Below are positions 8,409-14,508 of a DNA stretch of 18,503 nt, in pieces. The notes below the pieces were generated by a model. It searched no databases and had not been told where the DNA came from. It saw nothing but the letters and a program-made list of their open reading frames with translations. Numbering within the stretch: the stretch's first letter is position 1; each line of letters opens with the position of its first letter. A program made the position numbers and the translations under genes. Origin of the DNA: Muribaculaceae bacterium (GTDB taxonomy: Bacteria; Bacteroidota; Bacteroidia; Bacteroidales; Muribaculaceae); the NCBI GenBank assembly GCA_016292745.1, contig JAEDFO010000049.1, positions 1 through 18,503 of the forward strand, given 5' to 3'.

Positions 8409-9167
8409 ATGGCCGATACAATGCAATCAGACAGTGTGGTATTGATACCCACCTACAACGAAAAGGAGAACATCAGCGCTATCATTGCCGCTGTGCTGGC
8501 GTTAGAGCACCCGTTCGACATCCTTGTTATCGACGATAATTCGCCCGACGGCACTGCCGCCATAGTGAAACAGCTTATCGCCGAGCATCCCGGACGTATC
8601 AACATCCTCGAGCGAAAGGGCAAGCTCGGGCTTGGCACAGCCTATATTGCCGGATTCAAATGGGCCATCGAGCATCGCTACGACTACATCATCGAGATGG
8701 ATGCCGATTTCTCCCACAATCCCAACGACCTGCTGAAACTGCATCATGCCTGCCATGCTGAGCATGCCGATGTGGCCATAGGCTCACGATATATCACCGG
8801 AGTGAATGTGGTGAACTGGCCCATGGGACGCGTGCTAATGTCGTACTATGCATCGGCTTATGTGCGATTGGTAACCGGTATGAGCATCCGCGACACCACT
8901 GCCGGATTTGTGTGCTACCGCCGCGAAGTGCTTGAAACCATCGACCTCGACAACATCCGTTTCAAAGGCTACGCTTTCCAGATTGAAATGAAGTTTACTG
9001 CCTACAAATTCGGATTCTGCATCAAGGAAGTGCCGATAATCTTTGTAAACCGAGTGCTCGGAACCAGCAAAATGAGCTCCGGAATATTCGGCGAAGCCGT
9101 GTTCGGGGTAATCCGACTGAAGCTCTCGAGCATGATGCGCAAATACGAGCGAAAGCCTAAAGCATAA
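8409..9167 (+). CDS. Polyprenol-phosphate mannose synthase (GT2, Dpm1-like)
   Basis: A 252-aa family 2 glycosyltransferase that moves mannose from GDP-mannose to a polyprenyl phosphate on the cytoplasmic face of the membrane, supplying the lipid-linked sugar for protein or envelope glycosylation. Motifs: VVLIPTYNEKENI at residues 10-22, ILVIDDNSPDGTA at 38-50, the metal-binding DAD at 98-100 within EMDADFSHNP, GSRYITGVNVVNWP, and the acceptor-side RDTTAGFVCYRREVLE. There is no membrane segment, so it is the soluble Dpm1 type, not the type fused to a GtrA-like or long hydrophobic domain. It is followed 8 nt later by dihydroorotase, an arrangement without an obvious metabolic link. Glucose or another sugar as donor cannot be excluded. 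Confidence 0.9.
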   Translation: MADTMQSDSVVLIPTYNEKENISAIIAAVLALEHPFDILVIDDNSPDGTAAIVKQLIAEHPGRINILERKGKLGLGTAYIAGFKWAIEHRYDYIIEMDADFSHNPNDLLKLHHACHAEHADVAIGSRYITGVNVVNWPMGRVLMSYYASAYVRLVTGMSIRDTTAGFVCYRREVLETIDLDNIRFKGYAFQIEMKFTAYKFGFCIKEVPIIFVNRVLGTSKMSSGIFGEAVFGVIRLKLSSMMRKYERKPKA

Positions 9168-9175
9168 ACTTTTCA

Positions 9176-10522
9176 ATGACCGATACACTTATCCATAACG
9201 CCGAAATAGTCAACGAAGGCCGACGCTTCATTGGCTATGTTGCCATCGAAGGCGCCGTAATCTCTGCCGTGGGCGAAGGCGCCCCCACCGAAGCATTGCT
9301 TAACAATGCCAATCACTGCATCGACGCCAAAGGAGCCTTGCTGCTTCCCGGAGCTATCGACGACCAGGTGCACTTCCGCGACCCAGGACTCACTCACAAG
9401 GCTGATATCGCCTCGGAGTCGAAAGCCGCCGTGGCCGGTGGTGTCACTTCGTTCATGGATATGCCTAACACCAAGCCGCCAACTACCACGCTTGAGGCTC
9501 TCAACGACAAATATCGCCACGCCGAAGAGTGCTCGGCCGCCAATTTCAGCTTCTTCATCGGCGGCACAAACCAGAACATCGATGTGCTGAAGGCTGTGGA
9601 CTTCTCATCGACCTGTGGCGTGAAACTCTTCCTCGGCTCTTCCACCGGCAACATGCTCGTCGACGACAGCAACGCCATAGCTCGAATATTTGCCGAGATA
9701 CCTGCTGTAATTGCCATCCATTCGGAAGACGAAACCATTATTCGCAACAACATACAACTATTCCGCCAACGCTATGGCGAAAACCTGCCGGTGCAATACC
9801 ACCCGCTAATCCGCAGCTCCGAAGCCTGCTACGAGTGCACGGCTCGCGCAGTTGAACTGGCCCACCGTCATGGCACCCGTCTGAATGTGCTGCACCTCTC
9901 CACTGCCCGCGAGCTGTCGCTGTTTGATGCAGCAACACCATTGGCCGACAAACGCGTAACCGCCGAGGTGTGTGTGCACCACCTCTGGTTTTCCGACGCC
10001 GACTATGAACGGCTGGGCAATCGAATAAAGTGCAACCCTGCAATCAAAACAATCGACGACCGCAATGCACTCCGCAAAGGACTCGTCGACGGACACATCG
10101 ACATCGTTGCCACCGACCACGCTCCACACCTCTTGAGCGAAAAGCAAGGCAATTGCCTCACTGCCGCTTCCGGCATGCCTCTGGTGCAGTTTTCGCTTGT
10201 TGCAATGCTTGAAATGGCAGGACAAGGAATAATGTCATTCCAGCAAGTGGTCGAGAAGATGTGCCACGCCCCCGCAACGCTCTACCGCATTAAGCGCCGC
10301 GGTTTCATCCGCATAGGATACTTCGCCGACCTCGTTTTGCTCCGCAGAGACCCTTACACCGTAAGCTCGCAGATGATTCTGTCGAAGTGCGGCTGGTCGC
10401 CTTTCGAAGGCACCAGTCTGTCGTGGCGCGTTGACACTACTTTCGTCAACGGCCAAATCGCATTCCAAAACGGCACTGTGAGCGACCAAACCAACGGATG
10501 CCGTCTGCAATTCGATGTCTGA
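9176..10522 (+). CDS. pyrC: Dihydroorotase
   Basis: A 448-aa amidohydrolase that cyclises N-carbamoyl-aspartate to dihydroorotate, step three of pyrimidine synthesis. The family pattern is clear: LLLPGAIDDQVHFRDPGLTHKADI (residues 55-78), AGGVTSFMDMPNT (87-99), GVKLFLGSSTGNM with Lys150, metal-ligand His182 in AIHSEDE and His240 in LHLSTARE, and VATDHAPH with catalytic Asp314. The first histidine of the usual HxH metal pair is glutamine (Gln64 in QVH; His66 and Arg68 are present). Because all other active-site residues are kept, I treat this as a lineage variant of an active enzyme. Lys150 is placed where a carboxylated bridging lysine could sit. The gene starts 8 nt after the mannosyltransferase stop and surely shares its transcript. 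A hydantoinase or allantoinase is possible but less likely given the DMPNT and SSTGNM motifs. Confidence 0.9.
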   Translation: MTDTLIHNAEIVNEGRRFIGYVAIEGAVISAVGEGAPTEALLNNANHCIDAKGALLLPGAIDDQVHFRDPGLTHKADIASESKAAVAGGVTSFMDMPNTKPPTTTLEALNDKYRHAEECSAANFSFFIGGTNQNIDVLKAVDFSSTCGVKLFLGSSTGNMLVDDSNAIARIFAEIPAVIAIHSEDETIIRNNIQLFRQRYGENLPVQYHPLIRSSEACYECTARAVELAHRHGTRLNVLHLSTARELSLFDAATPLADKRVTAEVCVHHLWFSDADYERLGNRIKCNPAIKTIDDRNALRKGLVDGHIDIVATDHAPHLLSEKQGNCLTAASGMPLVQFSLVAMLEMAGQGIMSFQQVVEKMCHAPATLYRIKRRGFIRIGYFADLVLLRRDPYTVSSQMILSKCGWSPFEGTSLSWRVDTTFVNGQIAFQNGTVSDQTNGCRLQFDV

Positions 10523-10551
10523 ACCGACACTGCAAAGTAAATATTCTCCAG

Positions 10552-10613
10552 GGACTGTTGATTTGCGAAAACCGCCACTTCATCGGATAAAATCCCGCTT
10601 ATATCAGCAGTCT
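10552..10613 (+). other. Inverted repeat downstream of dihydroorotase
   Basis: GGACTGTTGAT (10552-10562) can pair with ATCAGCAGTCT (10603-10613), 11 pairs including two G-U pairs, enclosing a 40-nt loop. It lies 29 nt after the dihydroorotase stop and is followed by CTTAATTTA, a poor T tract. It may be a 3' end structure of the operon mRNA; I would not call it a terminator with confidence. Nothing else is evident in 10523-10650. Confidence 0.25.
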
Positions 10614-10675
10614 TAATTTATGTTAATTATCGCATTGCCCCTTCAGCTACGCAAATAGGTTGCATAGCTGTGTAT

Positions 10676-10683
10676 TACATTTG
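10676..10683 (+). promoter_or_regulatory. Candidate -7 box of the leader transcript
   Basis: TACATTTG is a full match to the Bacteroidota -7 box TAnnTTTG. The -33 box is not clear: the nearest TTG (10660-10662) is only 13 nt upstream instead of 19-20. If used, transcription would start at about 10690 and cover the inverted-repeat region and the terminator at 10884-10913. Confidence 0.4.
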
Positions 10684-10715
10684 CACCCGAAACTAAAACT
10701 GCATTATCAAGGAAA

Positions 10716-10841
10716 ATGAACGTGAACATAACATATAGCCCGATACAACTACGCCGAAACTACGAAAGTTTCAGCTATTGCCGGCATATAACATTTACCG
10801 GCAAATCATATGCGGGGGACACTTCCTTCACGTTGACTTAA
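10716..10841 (+). CDS. Possible 41-aa small ORF overlapping the structured leader
   Basis: ATG at 10716 to TAA at 10839-10841, beginning MNVNITYSPIQLRRNYESFS and ending TSFTLT, with four tyrosines and six threonines. AAGGA just upstream is too close to the ATG to be a good ribosome site. Codons such as ATA, CTA, CGG and GGG are used freely, unlike the neighbouring genes, and no signal peptide, membrane segment or known motif is seen. Its limits almost coincide with helix P1 (10719-10834), so it could be a leader peptide whose translation decides the RNA fold, or merely a chance frame inside a noncoding RNA. I favour the latter slightly. Confidence 0.2.
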   Translation: MNVNITYSPIQLRRNYESFSYCRHITFTGKSYAGDTSFTLT

Positions 10842-10883
10842 ATCACTTGACAACCAACACACCATCAGCGATAAAGTAAACGT

Positions 10884-10913
10884 CGGGAAGCCCCAAATGC
10901 TTCCCGATTTTTT
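10884..10913 (+). terminator. Intrinsic terminator 76 nt upstream of the helix-turn-helix gene
   Basis: Perfect 8-bp stem CGGGAAGC (10884-10891) and GCTTCCCG (10899-10906), 7-nt loop, then A and six T (10908-10913). It follows no complete gene other than the 41-codon ORF and sits upstream of an ORF on the same strand, the usual place of an attenuator or the end of a small RNA. Confidence 0.8.
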
Positions 10914-10989
10914 GTGCCCCGCCGGCACCTTTATCGCCGGCACGGCACCAATAAACACATTCAAAAACACAAAAAACTACACTAAAGCC

Positions 10990-11397
10990 ATGCCAGCAAA
11001 CAAAAATGCGTTGATACGCTACAAGACAATCGACAAATGCCTGAGAAACAGGTACCGACGGTGGACTATCGACGACCTTGTCGAGGCCTGCTCCGACGCG
11101 CTCTACGATATGGAGGGCATCGGCAAAGGTGTGTCGATGAGAACCGTTCAGGGCGACATTCAGATTATGAGATCGGACAAACTTGGATACAACGCTCCAA
11201 TCGAGGTATACGACAACAAATTCTACCGCTACGCCGACCCCGACTATTCGATTAACAGCAATCCGCTTGACGGCGACGATTTCGAACTGGTAGAAAAAGC
11301 GGTGAGCCTAATCAACAACATCCCTAACGGAACATCCGATGCCGAACTCAAGGCGGTGCTCACAAAACTGAAAAGCAAACTGCTCATGCTGCTCTGA
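10990..11397 (+). CDS. WYL-family-type winged helix-turn-helix protein lacking the WYL domain
   Basis: A 135-aa protein starting MPANKNALIRYKTIDKCLRN. This opening, together with RYRRWTIDDLVEACSDALYDMEGI, VSMRTVQGDIQIMRSDKLGYNAPI and YADPDYSI, is the typical N-terminal winged helix-turn-helix of Bacteroidales WYL-domain transcription regulators. Those proteins normally continue for about 200 residues with a ligand-sensing WYL domain; here the chain ends about 40 residues after the DNA-binding part (DFELVEKAVSLINNIPNGTS, then a helix ending LKSKLLMLL). The C-terminal segment could be a dimerisation helix. The 223 nt after the stop hold a terminator-like hairpin and the asd promoter, not a WYL remnant, so this is probably a native short form and not a recent truncation. 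The ATG at 10990 is preferred: the longer frame from 10897 would start inside the terminator loop. Targets are unknown. Confidence 0.75.
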   Translation: MPANKNALIRYKTIDKCLRNRYRRWTIDDLVEACSDALYDMEGIGKGVSMRTVQGDIQIMRSDKLGYNAPIEVYDNKFYRYADPDYSINSNPLDGDDFELVEKAVSLINNIPNGTSDAELKAVLTKLKSKLLMLL

Positions 11398-11436
11398 CAG
11401 CCTCAAGCACTTCAAGGCTTCCCGCGCATCTGAGCC

Positions 11437-11454
11437 GGAGGCCTTGCGGCCTTT
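11437..11454 (+). terminator. Weak terminator-like hairpin after the helix-turn-helix gene
   Basis: AGGCC (11439-11443) pairs with GGCCT (11448-11452) around TTGC, extended by two possible G-U pairs, and followed by TTCTCT. It is a short stem with an imperfect T tract, but its position 40 nt after the stop codon and before the asd promoter fits a terminator. Confidence 0.35.
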
Positions 11455-11491
11455 CTCTGCAAATATTTTTTTGAGGCTGTGGCACTTTTAT

Positions 11492-11522
11492 TTTGCCGCT
11501 GTTACAATTTGTTGTAAATTTG
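11492..11522 (+). promoter_or_regulatory. Promoter of asd
   Basis: TTTG at 11492-11495, exactly 19 nt of spacer, then TAAATTTG at 11515-11522: a perfect match to TTTG-N19-TAnnTTTG of the Bacteroidota primary sigma factor. Transcription would start near 11529, giving a leader of about 90 nt before the ATG at 11622. A second partial box, TTACAATTTG, lies just upstream at 11502-11511. Confidence 0.8.
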
Positions 11523-11621
11523 CAACCAATTTCGAATAAATCATAACAAATTATCCGCCATCCATTTCCGGATATGCGGAAAATAGAAGCAAAGACAAAA
11601 GGAACTTAACACAGACGAAAA

Positions 11622-12629
11622 ATGAGAGTAGCTATTGTAGGGGCCAGCGGCGCCGTTGGCCAGGAATTCCTCAGAGTTCTCGACGAACAGAATTTTCCAA
11701 TCTCTGAACTCACGCTGTTCGGCTCGAAGCGCAGCGCTGGCCGTGCATACACTTTCCGCGGCAAGGAATACATAGTGAAAGAACTTCAGCACAACGACGA
11801 TTTCAAGGACATCGACATCGCCTTTACATCGGCCGGTGCCGGAACCTCGAAAGAATTTGCCGAAACCATCACCAAGCACGGTGCAATCATGATTGACAAT
11901 TCAAGCGCATTCCGTATGGACGAGGATGTGCCTTTGGTGGTGCCCGAAGTTAATGGCGACGACGCATTCAACACTCCACGCAACATTATTGCCAACCCTA
12001 ACTGCACCACAATACAAATGGTGGTGGCATTGAAACCTCTCAACGACATATCGCCCATCAAGCGCGTTCACGTGGCCACCTACCAGGCTGCCAGCGGTGC
12101 AGGCGCACAGGCTATGGCCGAACTCATCAAGCAATACTCTGAAATTGCCGAAGGCAAGCAGCCTACAATCGAAAAGTTCGCTTATCAGCTGGCCTACAAC
12201 GTGATACCGCAAATCGACGTGTTCATGCCAAACGACTACACCAAAGAGGAGATGAAGATGTATAACGAGACTCGCAAGATTATGCACGCGCCAGAGATTT
12301 CGGTGAGCGCCATGTGTGTGCGTGTGCCGGTTATGCGTGCCCATTCCGAAGCCATCTGGATTGAAACCGAACGACCTATTTCGCCCGAGGAGGCTCGCGA
12401 GGCGTTCGAAAAGGCCGAAGGCATCATAGTTAAGGATAATCCTGCCGAAAAGCAGTATCCGATGCCACTCGACATCGCCAATCAGGACCCTGTATACGTA
12501 GGACGAATCCGCAAGGACCTGGCAAACGAAAATGGTCTGACTTTCTGGATTGTCGGCGACCAGATAAAGAAAGGTGCAGCCCTCAATGCCGTGCAGATTG
12601 CCCAGTATATGATTGCCCACAAGAAATAA
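11622..12629 (+). CDS. asd: Aspartate-semialdehyde dehydrogenase
   Basis: A 335-aa cytoplasmic enzyme that reduces aspartyl phosphate to aspartate semialdehyde with NADPH, the branch point to lysine/diaminopimelate, threonine, methionine and isoleucine. Visible: the NADP-binding loop GASGAVGQ (residues 7-14), SAGAGTSKEFA (70-80), IDNSSAFRMD (91-100), the catalytic Cys128 in NPNCTT, QAASGAGA (155-162), and the substrate-binding Arg239 and acid/base His241 in VMRAHSEA. The length is normal for the bacterial family. It is a single-gene unit, with a consensus promoter in front and a strong terminator 29 nt after the stop. Confidence 0.97.
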   Translation: MRVAIVGASGAVGQEFLRVLDEQNFPISELTLFGSKRSAGRAYTFRGKEYIVKELQHNDDFKDIDIAFTSAGAGTSKEFAETITKHGAIMIDNSSAFRMDEDVPLVVPEVNGDDAFNTPRNIIANPNCTTIQMVVALKPLNDISPIKRVHVATYQAASGAGAQAMAELIKQYSEIAEGKQPTIEKFAYQLAYNVIPQIDVFMPNDYTKEEMKMYNETRKIMHAPEISVSAMCVRVPVMRAHSEAIWIETERPISPEEAREAFEKAEGIIVKDNPAEKQYPMPLDIANQDPVYVGRIRKDLANENGLTFWIVGDQIKKGAALNAVQIAQYMIAHKK

Positions 12630-12658
12630 TTTCACTCAATAGCCATACACTTAAGCCG

Positions 12659-12696
12659 AAGAATCCCGACAGCATTTGCCGGGATTCTTTATTTTT
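12659..12696 (+). terminator. Intrinsic terminator of asd
   Basis: Ten-bp perfect stem AAGAATCCCG (12659-12668) with CGGGATTCTT (12680-12689), an 11-nt loop, then TTTATTTTT. It lies between the convergent asd and acyltransferase genes. The T tract serves the + strand only; no comparable T tract is on the other side. Confidence 0.88.
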
Positions 12697-12713
12697 CAAT
12701 TTATATAACCAGT

Positions 12714-13706
12714 TTATTTCAGGCCGAAACACAAGCGCAACGCACGCCAAGGGCAGCGTTCCACCAGCTTGGCCACTACAATAGGCATCGCCACACCGGC
12801 CACCACGTTGAGCAGATAGAACAGGGCAAACAGCTGTTCGTTGTAGAACACCATTTTCCACAACACAATCTCGACAAAGCCCTGGAAGAATATCGACATC
12901 AGGTATATCTGGTAGATGTAGTCGCCTATGGTGTGATAGCCGCGCTTAATGTAGCGCGCCAGCACCATTGCCAGCGAACACATCATCAAGATTCCCACTA
13001 TCGAGGTGAGCAACGGCACTTCAGCAAGCATCAACAGCACATACGCAGCCACAAGCAGTGCCAGCACCAAGATGCTGTCGAGCCAACGGTAGAGCGAATA
13101 GCGGAAAAAGAGTATTCCAAAGTAGAAAAACGGGAAATAACGGTTGATGGAGCCTATGCAGAAATAGTTGTGCTGCTGCAGCCATTCGGGATAATGGAAA
13201 TATGCCACCACCGACACCACTGCCACGGCTATCATGGCTACGGTGCTACGGCACGTGCGCACAAACAGGGGATAGCAGAGCATCATAAGCATCAATGCTG
13301 CCAAAAACCAGAGCGGCTTCGACGGATGGCCGTAATAAACGAAAAACGACTCGACGAACGATGAAAACGACAGCTCAACCGGGGTCTTAACCAAGCTGTT
13401 GAGCGCAGCCTTGAATGCAAAAAGTGCCGTGACGAAAAACAGGAACGGCACCATAATACGCTTTAGCTTGTCGACGTAGAGTGCTCCATTGCCCCACCCT
13501 TTTGCGATGCGGCTGGTGAACAGCAATCCACCGGAAATGAAGATAAACAGCGGCATGCGCACCGGTAGCAACGGCGCGGTAATCAGCGAGCAGAAAGGAT
13601 GGTTGTCGCCAGTGGCCATGTCGATGAGCACCACGTGGAACATCACCACGAGCACTATGTTGAGTGCCCGCAGCAACGACAGCCATTCTATTCGATTGTG
13701 CGCCAT
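12714..13706 (-). CDS. Acyltransferase family 3 integral membrane protein
   Basis: A 330-aa, strongly hydrophobic protein with about ten membrane segments, of the acyltransferase 3 (OafA/WecH/YrhL) superfamily that O-acetylates or otherwise acylates sugars and peptides at the cytoplasmic membrane. The family signature is at the N terminus: RIEWLSLLRALNIVLVVMFH with Arg13 and His24, the Arg and catalytic-type His of the first helix, and later LPVRMPLFIFISGGLLF in the second segment. HPSKPLWFLAALMLMML matches the conserved P-WFL helix. No SGNH hydrolase domain is attached. It is the last gene of the four-gene operon, 15 nt after argB. The acceptor is not visible; a surface polysaccharide or lipid is most likely. 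Confidence 0.82.
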   Translation of the reverse strand: MAHNRIEWLSLLRALNIVLVVMFHVVLIDMATGDNHPFCSLITAPLLPVRMPLFIFISGGLLFTSRIAKGWGNGALYVDKLKRIMVPFLFFVTALFAFKAALNSLVKTPVELSFSSFVESFFVYYGHPSKPLWFLAALMLMMLCYPLFVRTCRSTVAMIAVAVVSVVAYFHYPEWLQQHNYFCIGSINRYFPFFYFGILFFRYSLYRWLDSILVLALLVAAYVLLMLAEVPLLTSIVGILMMCSLAMVLARYIKRGYHTIGDYIYQIYLMSIFFQGFVEIVLWKMVFYNEQLFALFYLLNVVAGVAMPIVVAKLVERCPWRALRLCFGLK

Positions 13707-13721
13707 AGCAATGAAATAGTG

Positions 13722-14507
13722 TCAGAGCATCACATGGGTGCCAAGAGTAAGGTCAACAAGATTGTCGCTCTTGGTTATCACCACCTCCTTGACGCCGCCA
13801 CGCAGGGTAGCAAACGAATTGTCGAGCTTTGGAATCATGCCTCCAGCTACAATGCCATCGGCCTTCAGCCGAGCGTACAAATCGGGGTCGAGACGAGGCA
13901 CCACGCTATCTGGATTGTTCTCGTCGAGCAGCACTCCCTCTTTTTCGAAACAGAACACCAGCGACACATCGAAATGGCGTGCACAGGCCATGGCCGTCTC
14001 GCCGGCCATGGTGTCGGCATTGGTGTTTAGTATGTGTCCCAGTCCGTCGTGGGTCAATGGCGCCACCACCGGCACTATGCCCGAACTGATTAGCTGTGCA
14101 AACCGGTTACCGTCGACACAGCGCACATCACCCACCCAACCATAATCGATGGGATTAGGCACACGCTTGTCACTGAGCAGCAAGTTCATGTCGGCACCAG
14201 TCACGCCAAGGGCATTAATGCCGCGTGCCTGCAGGGCAGCCACGATGGTCTTGTTCACCAGACCGCCATACACCATCGTCACCACGTCGATCATATCGTC
14301 GTCGGTGATGCGCCGACCGTCGACCATTCGGGTTTCAATCCCCAGGCGGGCCGCCATCTTGGTTGCAGAGCGGCCGCCGCCGTGTACCAGCAGCTTGTGC
14401 CCTTCGATACGGGAGAAATCATCGAGGAGCCTTGCCAGTGTGTCGGGCTCCTCAACTACTTTTCCTCCAACCTTAATAATTGTCAAATGTTCAGCCATGG
14501 CTGTCAT
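13722..14507 (-). CDS. argB: N-acetylglutamate kinase (possibly N-succinylglutamate kinase)
   Basis: A 261-aa amino-acid kinase that phosphorylates the acylated glutamate in step two of arginine synthesis. Motifs: IKVGGKVVEE with the phosphate-binding Lys12 and glycines, LLVHGGGRSATK (residues 40-50), RRITDDDMIDVVTMVYGGLVNK, VTGADMNLL, HILNTNADTMAGETA, and the nucleotide-side GGMIPKLDNSFATLRGGV. In Bacteroidota part of this pathway uses succinylated intermediates, so the substrate may be N-succinylglutamate. Three in-frame ATGs exist at 14525, 14507 and 14498. I chose 14507, which follows the prfB stop by 1 nt (TAATATG), a good coupling arrangement; the ATG at 14498 (MAEHLTIIKVGG) aligns best with family N termini, while 14525 would overlap prfB by 17 bp. 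Confidence 0.95.
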   Translation of the reverse strand: MTAMAEHLTIIKVGGKVVEEPDTLARLLDDFSRIEGHKLLVHGGGRSATKMAARLGIETRMVDGRRITDDDMIDVVTMVYGGLVNKTIVAALQARGINALGVTGADMNLLLSDKRVPNPIDYGWVGDVRCVDGNRFAQLISSGIVPVVAPLTHDGLGHILNTNADTMAGETAMACARHFDVSLVFCFEKEGVLLDENNPDSVVPRLDPDLYARLKADGIVAGGMIPKLDNSFATLRGGVKEVVITKSDNLVDLTLGTHVML

Positions 14508-14508
14508 A

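Larger units (their letters stand above)
10690..10913 (+). ncRNA. Candidate structured leader RNA or small RNA with terminator/antiterminator fold
   Basis: The boundaries are estimates: from the start predicted by the -7 box to the end of the terminator T tract. Within it, four nested or adjacent helices can be drawn. P1 pairs 10719-10726 (AACGTGAA) with 10827-10834, 8 perfect pairs. A short inner helix pairs CCCG 10739-10742 with CGGG 10813-10816. Hairpin A pairs GAAACT 10756-10761 with 10767-10772. Hairpin B pairs TTGCCGG 10778-10784 with 10798-10804. A terminator stem follows at 10884-10906. A competing fold pairs GGGG 10815-10818 with CCCC 10891-10894, CTTCC 10822-10826 with GGAAG 10886-10890, and ACGTT 10830-10834 with AACGT 10879-10883. 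This second fold breaks P1, the inner helix and the terminator. No promoter is visible between the terminator and the regulator gene at 10990, so this could be its attenuated leader. I recognise no known RNA family; helices this short can occur by chance. Confidence 0.4.

Noticed and set aside
10920..10943. 9-bp direct repeat CGCCGGCAC (10920-10928 and 10935-10943)
   Set aside because: Only two copies in a GC-rich patch just after the terminator; could be an operator, but there is no further support.
10897..10989. 31-residue N-terminal extension of the helix-turn-helix protein
   Set aside because: It would start in the loop of the intrinsic terminator, and the family N terminus begins at MPANKNALIRYKTI (10990).
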